A stretch of DNA of 10,822 nucleotides. Origin: Puniceicoccales bacterium. Lineage in GTDB: Bacteria; Verrucomicrobiota; Verrucomicrobiia; Opitutales; LL51. The position numbers were made by a program, and so were the translations under genes. This document shows, in pieces, positions 1 to 6,152 of the stretch. The first letter of the stretch is position 1, and each line of letters opens with the position of its first letter. The stretch covers positions 1 through 10,822 of the forward strand of contig JAIRLD010000100.1 of the NCBI GenBank assembly GCA_031259665.1. The letters run 5' to 3'. The notes beneath the pieces were generated by a model that saw only the letters and a list, made by a program, of their open reading frames with translations, was not told the origin of the DNA and made no database searches.

Positions 1-141
1 GCACCTTTCAGTGGGGAAATTAAACCTCATAAGCCGTTATGTTCTGGTTATCTCAATAGGTTGTCGAGTGCTACGATAAAAGATGCGAATGGAGTAGTGC
101 AAACGGAACCTCGGGGTAGGATTCAAGTCATTTACGATTAG
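1..141 (+). CDS. C-terminal end of an unrecognised protein (cut by window edge)
   Basis: The frame beginning at base 1 is open for 46 codons and ends at TAG (139-141). The product is mixed and protein-like, ending in GRIQVIYD. I do not recognise a family, and no start codon is inside the window, so the gene begins to the left. The same frame stays open directly after the TAG and runs into the HD-domain gene. This piece could therefore be the end of a separate upstream gene, or the 5' part of one gene interrupted by a nonsense codon. What is seen is open frame and plausible composition only; function is unknown. Confidence 0.45.
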   Translation, partial: APFSGEIKPHKPLCSGYLNRLSSATIKDANGVVQTEPRGRIQVIYD

Positions 142-195
142 GCGTATAAAGCAAGTGGTCAAGCGCAAAAATCAGCCGATGAGATTTCGCGCGCT

Positions 196-1536
196 TTGAA
201 GCAGGCGCTGCCACCGGATATAAATAAACTGGGAGGCATTGGAGGAGATATACCTGGCGAAATGAAAGCTTCTTCGTTTGGAGCGGCGAAGTTGCAACTG
301 AATGCCTTTGCCGATGCGATTTTCAAACATCCGAATTGCAAGGGATTGTATTCCGCTGACGAGCAAGCGGCCGTCAAAGAGCTCGTCATTGGTAAGGCGC
401 TTGAGTATTTAAAGGAAGCTGGCGTCAAACCGGAAGATGCGATGAAACTCGTTCGGGATAATCTCATCAAGATTCACCATCAACAGACGGTGGACCACCA
501 GGTGATTTCCGGGAGCGACCACGGCGTACGACACGTGATCCAGAGCAATGTGGCGCACACGCTTCACGCTTTGGATGCCCTGCCAGATGGTTTGGTATCA
601 CCAAAGGACAAACTAATGGCGATGCAGATTATGATTGACCACGATCTCGGCTACACCACCGATGCGGCGAAGGGAGATTTAGGAGCATCAAAGGATCATC
701 CCTTAGCGAGCGCAGCCTATTTGGAAATGGGTGGGCAAAACTCGGGTGTATTTACAGATGATGATCAAAAATTCATGCGGGATGCGGTATTGAAGCACAG
801 TTATCCGTTTGGTTTAGATCAGCCGCTCAAATTTTCGAATGATGCGGAGAGACGACAGTCTATTGCAGGAATTATATCCGTAGTTGATGCGATGGGGACG
901 ACGGGGGATACGAAGTGTCCGGCGATATTCCGCGAGGGGTTAAATTTTGATATATTGGCAAATTTACGATTAGGAGGGAAAGAGCATGAGGAAGAAGCCA
1001 AGCAACTGTTACACGATGTGATCGACAATGCGCTCAGGGAAGGAAAAATTTCCCAAGAAGTGGCGGAAGGTTATCACATGGCGGTGAGTTACGACATGAA
1101 CTTCTTCGGAGCGGGAATGATTGTACCGCAATTTGGCGGGGAATTACTTGGGACGCAAATGGAACAGTCTGGCGACGGATATGCTTTACACATCAACTTC
1201 GGCGTATCGGAAAACATCAAAAACTTGGCCGTGGCATTTAACGGTGCGGATGTGGTCGGGGCTTTTGATAAAGCGGCAGGTGATTTGTTTAAGTTGAGTA
1301 AGAAAGAACTCGATTCCGGCAAACCTCAACCGAACTTAGGTGTGGCAGCAAAGGCCGTGGAAGGTTCCGAAATTCCGCAAACCTTTGAACGGGGAGCCGT
1401 CAAACTGACCATGACCCCATTGGGAGACGAGAAAATTAACCAAGATTGGAGAGATGTCCGCGACAATGATGATGCCACTTGGGTACCTTTTACTGTTTCA
1501 CATCCTAAGCCACCAGAACCTCGGGTTGATGAATAA
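196..1536 (+). CDS. HD-domain metal-dependent phosphohydrolase-like protein
   Basis: The 446-residue frame carries the metal-ligand pattern of the HD superfamily: SDHGVRHV (H109, H113), IDHD (H149-D150), KDHP (H168), LKHS (H201) and VVDAMG (D231). HD enzymes usually hydrolyse phosphate esters or (cyclic) nucleotides at a mono- or bimetal site; the substrate here is unknown. Residues 1-100 are a mostly helical-looking lead-in. Residues 250-446 are a C-terminal extension I do not recognise, ending in a Pro-rich tail. No signal peptide or membrane segment is visible.

The start is uncertain. TTG at 196 lacks a good ribosome site. ATG at 262 lies about 14 bases after GGAGGAG, which is farther than usual. 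The frame is also open upstream to a TAG at 139, with no ATG/GTG/TTG before 196. A strong intrinsic terminator follows the stop. The HD assignment is firm; the biological role is not. Confidence 0.75.
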   Translation: MKQALPPDINKLGGIGGDIPGEMKASSFGAAKLQLNAFADAIFKHPNCKGLYSADEQAAVKELVIGKALEYLKEAGVKPEDAMKLVRDNLIKIHHQQTVDHQVISGSDHGVRHVIQSNVAHTLHALDALPDGLVSPKDKLMAMQIMIDHDLGYTTDAAKGDLGASKDHPLASAAYLEMGGQNSGVFTDDDQKFMRDAVLKHSYPFGLDQPLKFSNDAERRQSIAGIISVVDAMGTTGDTKCPAIFREGLNFDILANLRLGGKEHEEEAKQLLHDVIDNALREGKISQEVAEGYHMAVSYDMNFFGAGMIVPQFGGELLGTQMEQSGDGYALHINFGVSENIKNLAVAFNGADVVGAFDKAAGDLFKLSKKELDSGKPQPNLGVAAKAVEGSEIPQTFERGAVKLTMTPLGDEKINQDWRDVRDNDDATWVPFTVSHPKPPEPRVDE

Positions 1537-1554
1537 AATTAAATAAATATATGT

Positions 1555-1588
1555 GAGCTAATTCATTTGGAATTAGCTCTATTTTTTT
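1555..1588 (+). terminator. Intrinsic terminator of the HD-domain gene
   Basis: A perfect 10-bp stem, GAGCTAATTC (1555-1564) with GAATTAGCTC (1570-1579), closes a 5-base loop. It is followed by TA and seven T residues (1582-1588). It lies 18 bases past the HD stop codon and has textbook rho-independent form on the plus strand. Confidence 0.9.
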
Positions 1589-1591
1589 ACG

Positions 1592-1615
1592 AAAAAAGCC
1601 GCTTTCAAACGGCTT
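1592..1615 (-). terminator. Intrinsic terminator of the ankyrin gene
   Basis: Read on the minus strand, AAGCCG (1610-1615) pairs with CGGCTT (1596-1601) around an 8-base loop and runs into a T tract (complement of A 1592-1597). It sits 29 bases past the ankyrin stop. With the plus-strand terminator next to it, it insulates the two convergent genes. Confidence 0.8.
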
Positions 1616-1644
1616 CCCTAAATTTTAATCCATGCCCCTAAGAA

Positions 1645-2256
1645 TCAGCGTGCACCCTTTTCACGCAATAATCTGACGATTTCTTTCCACGCTTCTGAAT
1701 TTCCTGTACCTACCTTATTTATATTTCTCAATGCCGTTTCCGGTACCTGAAAGTTGTAGTCTCCTCCGCCATATCCGATACGTTCATAGTCATCCCAACT
1801 CATTCGAGTGTTCTGAGGCACATTGATGTCAATTCCTTTTTGTTCCAGGAGTAGACGAACTATATTGGATCGACCTTCTTTAACAGCTTCATAAAAGGGA
1901 TCATTGACATTACCGCCTGCCGTATTTACATTTGCTCCGCGCTCCAACAACAGACGCACCATATCGATATTCCTCGACCGAATGGCCACGACGAGCGGAC
2001 TTAAGTAGTGAATATAACGCTCATTTTCCCACCCAAGCTCCACTTCTTCCATACGAGAATTTACATTCGCCCCGTGATCGAGGAGATAATTTACGAGATT
2101 TATATTTTGCGCCTTGATTGCTTCAAAAAGCGCTCCATCAGAAACCACTACACCCGCAAATTGCGCATCGGTTCTGCCAAAATCCGCCGATCCATAACTC
2201 ACCACGGGCACCAAAAACGTGCCCCACAACAATGAACTAACTCTAAACTTTTTCAT
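1645..2256 (-). CDS. Secreted ankyrin-repeat protein
   Basis: The 203-residue product starts with a Sec-type signal peptide: MKKFR, a hydrophobic core, and a likely cut near YGSA|DF around residue 24. Ankyrin-like repeats follow at about residues 41-70 (VNYLLDHGANVN), 84-112 (SPLVVAIRSRNIDMVRLLLERGANVN, split here by its two helices), 118-147 (IVRLLLEQKGIDIN) and a degenerate one at 172-202 (EIVRLLREKGA). Ankyrin stacks bind other proteins; here the domain would act outside the cytoplasm, perhaps on a host target (inference). No catalytic domain is attached.

The ATG at 2256 is chosen because the signal peptide begins there. There is no clear Shine-Dalgarno sequence, and the leader implied by the promoter is only about 15 bases. 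The gene is monocistronic, with its own promoter and terminator. Confidence 0.85.
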   Translation of the reverse strand: MKKFRVSSLLWGTFLVPVVSYGSADFGRTDAQFAGVVVSDGALFEAIKAQNINLVNYLLDHGANVNSRMEEVELGWENERYIHYLSPLVVAIRSRNIDMVRLLLERGANVNTAGGNVNDPFYEAVKEGRSNIVRLLLEQKGIDINVPQNTRMSWDDYERIGYGGGDYNFQVPETALRNINKVGTGNSEAWKEIVRLLREKGAR

Positions 2257-2277
2257 GATATTTATTAAACCAATGTT

Positions 2278-2305
2278 ATTAAATGTTTTTTACGCAAATT
2301 GTCAA
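2278..2305 (-). promoter_or_regulatory. Sigma70-type promoter of the ankyrin gene
   Basis: On the minus strand a perfect -35 TTGACA (2300-2305) is followed by a 16-base spacer and -10 TTTAAT (2278-2283, five of six consensus bases). Initiation would be near 2271, giving a very short AT-rich leader of about 15 bases with no evident ribosome site. Confidence 0.7.
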
Positions 2306-2382
2306 CCCATAAATCCCTAAACGCGGAATTAAATGCCTTTTTTATAAACCATGGAAAGCAGCCACAGAAATTACCAGTGTAA

Positions 2383-2490
2383 GGTGATTTGAGTAATCAA
2401 GATCTTGCTACGCAAATAGGAGCTGATACAGATGCTCCGAAACGAGTGTTAGACGGGAAAGGTGCGACGACTTTAGAACTGAGCAATTAA
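2383..2490 (+). pseudogene. Coding-like remnant of an unrecognised gene
   Basis: After an in-frame TAA (2380-2382) there is an open stretch of 35 codons ending at TAA (2488-2490). Its composition is clearly protein-like (it contains NQDLATQIGADTD and later KGATTLELSN). No ATG begins it; a TTG at 2389 is the only evident possible start. Just upstream, a 13-codon ATG frame from 2351 ends at 2392 in another register. This looks like the 3' tail of a decayed gene, ending 13 bases from the tRNA 3' end. A short real gene cannot be excluded. Confidence 0.35.
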
Positions 2491-2503
2491 ATAAAAGTTT
2501 CGG

Positions 2504-2576
2504 TGGGCCCTACAGGATTCGAACCTGTGACCAAAGGATTATGAGTCCCTTGCTCTAACCGCTGAGCTAAGAGCCC
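2504..2576 (-). tRNA. tRNA with CAU anticodon, probably tRNA-Ile2 (lysidine type)
   Basis: The minus strand folds into a complete 73-nt cloverleaf. The acceptor is GGGCUCU/AGGGCCC with one U-G pair, the D stem GCUC/GAGC, the anticodon stem AGGGA/UCCUU with loop CUCAUAA, and the T arm ACAGG-UUCGAAU-CCUGU. The discriminator is A. The anticodon CAU lies at 2541-2543. CCA is not fully encoded (ACCG follows), so the end must be added enzymatically.

It is not the initiator: G1 pairs with C72, and the G-C triple of the anticodon stem is absent. The TTAGCTCAG-GGTTAGAGC and CTCATAATC stretches and the C4-G69 pair favour Ile2, which TilS modifies to read AUA. Elongator tRNA-Met is the alternative. Confidence 0.9.
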
Positions 2577-2585
2577 CCAACCAAG

Positions 2586-2616
2586 ACTATGCTCAATTTT
2601 CTTCTTTCCTTTTCAA
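2586..2616 (-). promoter_or_regulatory. Possible promoter of the tRNA gene
   Basis: On the minus strand TTGAAA (2611-2616) and CATAGT (2586-2591) lie 19 bases apart, and the -10 box is about 9 bases upstream of the tRNA 5' end. Both boxes are imperfect and the spacer is long. It overlaps the first codons of the longest rluA-like frame, which favours a later start for that gene. Confidence 0.35.
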
Positions 2617-3383
2617 GGCTAAATTTAGCCTTTATGGAAATTTCTATTTCATTTCCTAAAATCATGGACGATTTGTTGCGGAAATTTTTGCATCCCAAAG
2701 TTTATATCATTCATTCCGATATAAACCATGTTGTTGCGCTTCATAAACCCTGTGATGTGTTATCCATTCCCAATGAAGAGGGAAAAGTCAGTAAAAATAC
2801 TCTGCTTCAATTGCCCTACGATTTCGAGCGACGCTGCTATATTTTTCCCGATGGACAGAAATTTTTCCTACTTAACCGACTCGATGCGCCCACGTCGGGA
2901 TTACTCATCGGTTGTTTTGATGAAGGAATTGCCCATGCGATCCGCGAATGTTTTGCGAAGCAGGAGGTTCGGAAAACTTACTATGCCTTAACCGCCTATC
3001 AAAAAATGCCCTCCAACGGAGTATTCCGTGATGTTTTGGAAGAACGGCGGAGCGGTACGCATCTGCGGGTAACGCGTGGGCGAGGAGAGGAAGCATTGAC
3101 GAGATATTTTCTCGAAGAGGCACTTAGCTTTGGTAAAATCCCGCTCTTAAAATTGCGTTTGCAGCCCATTACGGGGCGGACGCATCAATTACGGGTGCAA
3201 TGTGCGCTGCGCAAGCTACCGATTATTGGCGATAAAACCTATGGTGATTTTGTGCTCAATAGAAAATTATGGGCCATATTGCCCGAAAAAAGGTTACATC
3301 TGCAATCCTGTGCCATCGAATTTGAATACAAATTTCAAGGGAAAAAATACTTATTTTCAGCGCAAATTCCCTGTGCGTTTTAG
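2589..3383 (+). CDS. RluA-family RNA pseudouridine synthase
   Basis: The product isomerises specific uridines in rRNA or tRNA to pseudouridine. Family signatures are present: [12 protein letters not shown] with catalytic Asp99, KTYYAL near residue 132, and [10 protein letters not shown] (198-207) followed by PIIGDKTYG. There is no recognisable S4 RNA-binding domain, as in compact RluA/TruC-like members, so the exact target cannot be given.

Coordinates show the longest frame (264 residues). Its first ~25 residues are hydrophobic, unlike the family, and overlap a putative divergent tRNA promoter. ATG 2634 or 2664 is therefore a likelier true start (249 or 239 residues); none of the three has a clear ribosome site. 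The gene is divergent from the adjacent tRNA and has no obvious operon partner. Confidence 0.85.
2615..2632. repeat. 18-bp perfect palindrome at the 5' end of the rluA-like gene
   Basis: AAGGCTAAATTTAGCCTT is exactly self-complementary. It ends one base before ATG 2634 and abuts or overlaps the -35 region of the putative tRNA promoter. It could be a dimeric repressor site or, in RNA, a 7-bp hairpin with an AATT loop blocking initiation at 2634. No regulator is encoded nearby. Confidence 0.5.
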
Positions 3384-3699
3384 GGGTGTTTAGTGAAATT
3401 TGCATAAAAAATAAAAAAACTTGTATCTTATAGAAAACAGATAACACAAAGCAACCGTAGCAGGGAGGAGAGAGCAGGGTACGGAAACGCTAGAAAGACT
3501 TCAAGGGGCAAGACCCAGACAGGAACAAGCTCCATCCCAAAAAAGAGCCCAAGAAGCTCCCTAAACAGAACTCAGCAAAATTTCTTGCGACGTTTGAAGC
3601 CTTGTTGCTAAATTGGAAATCAAAAATTGAAATTCTTAGATATTACATTTTTGTTGAAAAAAATAGGAATTGAGTAGAGTAGGGAAAATCAAAGATAAA
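3384..3699 (+). other. Gene-free stretch with possible promoter and structured or decayed content
   Basis: No gene with a start codon is convincing here. A candidate promoter is TTGCAT (3400-3405), 18 bases, TATCTT (3424-3429). Downstream is a purine-rich segment with pairing options: GGGAGGAG (3463-3470) with CTCCATCCC (3530-3538, one bulge), or AGGGAG (3462-3467) with CTCCCT (3557-3562). An outer AGCAAC/GTTGCT pair is also possible (3450-3455 with 3604-3609), as is a small GGG/CCC hairpin near 3505-3516.

Two start-less open frames also cross it: 3444-3561, stopping at TAA 3562, and 3494-3673. It may be an untranslated RNA or leader for the next gene, or a decayed gene. I do not recognise 6S, SRP, RNase P or tmRNA. 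Confidence 0.35.
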
Positions 3700-5742
3700 A
3701 TGAATGCGAAGGTTTATTGTTTAGGATTGTTATTCTCCCTGTCATTTGGGAGTGGTTTGAAAGCTGTACCCGGAGGAGGAAAAAATGGAGAGAAGTCCGC
3801 CCAAAATATGACTTCATCCGGAAAAGCTACGGTTGTAACGGGTGCTTCCACGAAGGCGGTAACGAATAGCAGTGTGCCGAAAAATCAAGACGCGGATCCG
3901 TTGGTAACGCTTGAAATTTTAAATATTCAAAAAATATTCGAGTGTGAGAATATTTTAAGTCCATTGAATCTGAGTAAGGATGTTGCTAATTTCTTTCTGC
4001 TAGCGAGTTTGCCATGGGTTGGAAAAGATTTTTCAAACCTTGAAAAATGTACAAAGGTTTCAATGTTCTTCGCGGGAGAATCGGTTGTTGTTATGTTCAA
4101 ACCAACGGTTGAAAGTAAAGATACGTTTTCGAATACCTTCCGAGAATTAAAAGTGCCATTTATAGAACAGAATAGTTATTTTTTGCTATTGCTATCGAAA
4201 GATAATGATTGCGAATCGCTACCGATAGATAATGGCTTGGAATCGCTATCGAAAGATAGTGGCTTGGAATCGCTATCGAAAGATAGTACTTTATTGGCTC
4301 TTCAGAAGAGTGAGTCTTTGATAAAGCGGGCGACGACTTCTACGACCAAACCAGAGGATCCGTTTAAAGTTGAATGTATTGTGAACATTGATGCTGTTGT
4401 TGGAGCTGATCCAAATTCAATCGCAGTTGCTATTGCACATAATTTGAAGGAGCTTGGATTTACGTTTGAATTTAAATCGGATGGTATCGCGTGTTCAAGT
4501 GTGCTTTCAGTGCAGCCTACTTTTCAATTTTATAAACAATTAGAAAAGGCGAATTATGATAAATCCCTTCCATCATCAGTTTTTAAACAAAATGAAGATG
4601 TACGATCTTACTTGGTCTATCGGGATGTCAGCTGGATATTAGATGTATTCAATTTTTATGTTCAAAGATTTTATACTGAGAATAACCTTGATTCTGCTTT
4701 GGAGAAACGGTTTCTCGATGCCCTAGAGGGTGCATTAAATGGTATAAAAAAATGCATAGAAGGTGAGCGTTTCCTGGGATTTGTTTGGAATGGTATCGAG
4801 CTAGCTTATTTTGAAGTTGGGAAGGTTTCATGTAAAACGGTTGAGGAATATATAAATTGCGGGAATCTATTGTCCGATATTGATAAGGAATTGGACGCTC
4901 TTTTTGGGGGGGAGAAACAGATAGAAGCGCCATCTGTGCCGGTAGCGGGTAATGAGAAATCAAAGGCGGAAGATAAAGCGGATGCTAAAAGTATTGTGGG
5001 TTTCGTAGATAGCCCCCTAAAATCAGCGAAGTTATTCTGCGAATATAAAGGATGTTCCGTGTATCTCAGAGAATCTGAGGATGAAAATAAAACATTCGGT
5101 AAGGTTAAGAAGGTAGCGTATTTTGTTGTGAGGGATGGATTATTGCTTTCGTCCAATTCATTAGATTTTTTAAAGTCTCGCATTGATACCTTAGAGGCGG
5201 ACAAAATATCCACGGACAACAAAACTTCTGCAGCAAAAGCTCCCGCAATAACGATCGAAACTTTGATTGAAGGATATCCTGTGGGAACGATTGCTAAGGG
5301 GAATTTGAAAATTGTTCCTTGGTTGCAATTTTGTAAAACTTTGGTCCCTGACTTGGGGAAATATTTTGCGGATGCGTTGTTGGCTAAAATCGATGCGGAC
5401 GGGGGGATTAGTTTTGAAATAACGGCGCAAGGAGGTGGAAGCGCAGCAATTCAACTTTTCGTGAATAATGGTTGTTTAAAAGCGTTACCGATTCTCGTGG
5501 AAATCTTTAATGATATATCTGTTGATCTTAGCTGTAAGAGAAAAAAAGCCCATAAAAGTATGGTTCCCGCTAAGGCGGACGAAGCAAAGACTTCAGGCTT
5601 TGTTCCCGCCAAAAAGGACGATAAGCCAAAGAATTCATCACTGATCCCTGTGAAAGTAGCCTATGATATTGAAACCTGTAAGGAGGAGCAGAAAATTTTG
5701 ATACCAGTGAAGATTTTGACAGAATATAAAGCGATGGGTTGA
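3700..5742 (+). CDS. Large secreted protein of unknown function
   Basis: The 680-residue product begins with a signal peptide (MNAKVYC, hydrophobic core, likely cut after GLKA near residue 22), so it is exported. ATG 3700 is chosen over an in-frame TTG at 3670 because the signal peptide starts there. The ribosome site is weak (AGGG about 15 bases upstream).

Residues 169-195 hold three 9-residue repeats (consensus GLESLSKD plus one) from a 27-bp DNA repeat. Residues ~25-60 are Ser/Thr/Lys-rich. The tail (about 620-680) repeats a VPAK/IPVK motif four times with Lys-rich spacers. A stretch near residue 473 (AYFVVRDGLLLSSNS) faintly recalls secreted DUF3352-type proteins, but this is weak. No enzyme motif or membrane segment beyond the signal peptide is seen. 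It has no operon partner, and the 3' side is a duplicated structured region. Confidence 0.8.
   Translation: MNAKVYCLGLLFSLSFGSGLKAVPGGGKNGEKSAQNMTSSGKATVVTGASTKAVTNSSVPKNQDADPLVTLEILNIQKIFECENILSPLNLSKDVANFFLLASLPWVGKDFSNLEKCTKVSMFFAGESVVVMFKPTVESKDTFSNTFRELKVPFIEQNSYFLLLLSKDNDCESLPIDNGLESLSKDSGLESLSKDSTLLALQKSESLIKRATTSTTKPEDPFKVECIVNIDAVVGADPNSIAVAIAHNLKELGFTFEFKSDGIACSSVLSVQPTFQFYKQLEKANYDKSLPSSVFKQNEDVRSYLVYRDVSWILDVFNFYVQRFYTENNLDSALEKRFLDALEGALNGIKKCIEGERFLGFVWNGIELAYFEVGKVSCKTVEEYINCGNLLSDIDKELDALFGGEKQIEAPSVPVAGNEKSKAEDKADAKSIVGFVDSPLKSAKLFCEYKGCSVYLRESEDENKTFGKVKKVAYFVVRDGLLLSSNSLDFLKSRIDTLEADKISTDNKTSAAKAPAITIETLIEGYPVGTIAKGNLKIVPWLQFCKTLVPDLGKYFADALLAKIDADGGISFEITAQGGGSAAIQLFVNNGCLKALPILVEIFNDISVDLSCKRKKAHKSMVPAKADEAKTSGFVPAKKDDKPKNSSLIPVKVAYDIETCKEEQKILIPVKILTEYKAMG
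4204..4284 (+). repeat. 27-bp tandem repeat inside the secreted-protein gene, three units
   Basis: Units are 4204-4230, 4231-4257 and 4258-4284. The last two differ at a single base, while the first is diverged. The period keeps the reading frame, so unit gain or loss adds or removes nine residues. The near identity of two units points to recent duplication. Confidence 0.85.
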
Positions 5743-5764
5743 CATTTTGTCGTGTAATCATTGG

Positions 5765-6042
5765 GTGGGGCCTTCGTTGACGAGACGTCCGTTAGCGAAC
5801 GGAACCCACCCTTTAACTAACCCATCCGCAGCCTGTAGCGGTATTGGCTCTATGTCAAGTATTTTCGTAAACATTTTAAAGAAAGGCGGCGGTAAACGTG
5901 TGGGGAGATTTCCGTTGGTGAGGCGATCCGTTAGCGGGCGGAACCCACCCTTCGACTAATCCGCCCGTAGTTTGTCTTGGTATTGGCTTCATGTCAAGTA
6001 TTTTCGTAAACATTTTAAGAACAGGCGGCAGTAAACGTGTGG
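5765..6042. repeat. Direct duplication with a period of about 139 bp and conserved stem-loop
   Basis: Copy 1 (about 5765-5903) and copy 2 (about 5900-6042) align end to end with an offset of 138-139 bases. Best conserved are CCGTTAGCG, GGAACCCACCC, ATGTCAAGTATTTTCGTAAA and GTAAACGTGTGG.

Each copy can form a stem-loop. Inner TCCGTT (5788-5793) pairs with AACGGA (5798-5803) in copy 1. In copy 2, TCCGTT faces GGCGGA, replacing two A-T pairs by G-U pairs. An outer GTGGG/CCCAC pairing is available in both. Pairing-preserving change suggests function as RNA or a repeated palindromic element. The 410-base stretch 5743-6152 holds this, the murE promoter, and no convincing gene. Confidence 0.75.
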
Positions 6043-6074
6043 CAAAGGGGAAAAAGTTTCCGGAGAAAAAACAA

Positions 6075-6102
6075 TTGCAAAAAAACATCGTTCGGATATA
6101 GA
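6075..6102 (+). promoter_or_regulatory. Probable promoter of murE
   Basis: TTGCAA (6075-6080) is followed by a 16-base spacer and TATAGA (6097-6102); each box matches four of six consensus bases. Initiation near 6109 would give a leader of about 44 bases containing AGGA (6139-6142), ten bases before the murE ATG. Confidence 0.5.
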
Positions 6103-6152
6103 ATTTCGTTCATTATTTTTGGGAAAATCCACATTCATAGGAATAGATTGTT

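Noticed and set aside
2504..2576. Initiator tRNA-fMet for the CAU tRNA
   Set aside because: The acceptor begins with a paired G1-C72 and the anticodon stem lacks the three consecutive G-C pairs next to the loop that mark bacterial initiators.
3384..3699. A known housekeeping RNA (6S, SRP, RNase P or tmRNA)
   Set aside because: None of the conserved core sequences I know for these RNAs is visible, and the pairing I can draw does not give their characteristic folds.
4806..5222. 138-codon minus-strand frame inside the secreted-protein gene
   Set aside because: A shadow of the 680-residue plus-strand frame; no start signal or family features.
5747..6088. Two 70-codon frames (5747-5959 plus, 5876-6088 minus) in the duplicated region
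   Set aside because: They cross stem-loop sequence shared by both copies, lack ribosome sites and show no protein-like motif.
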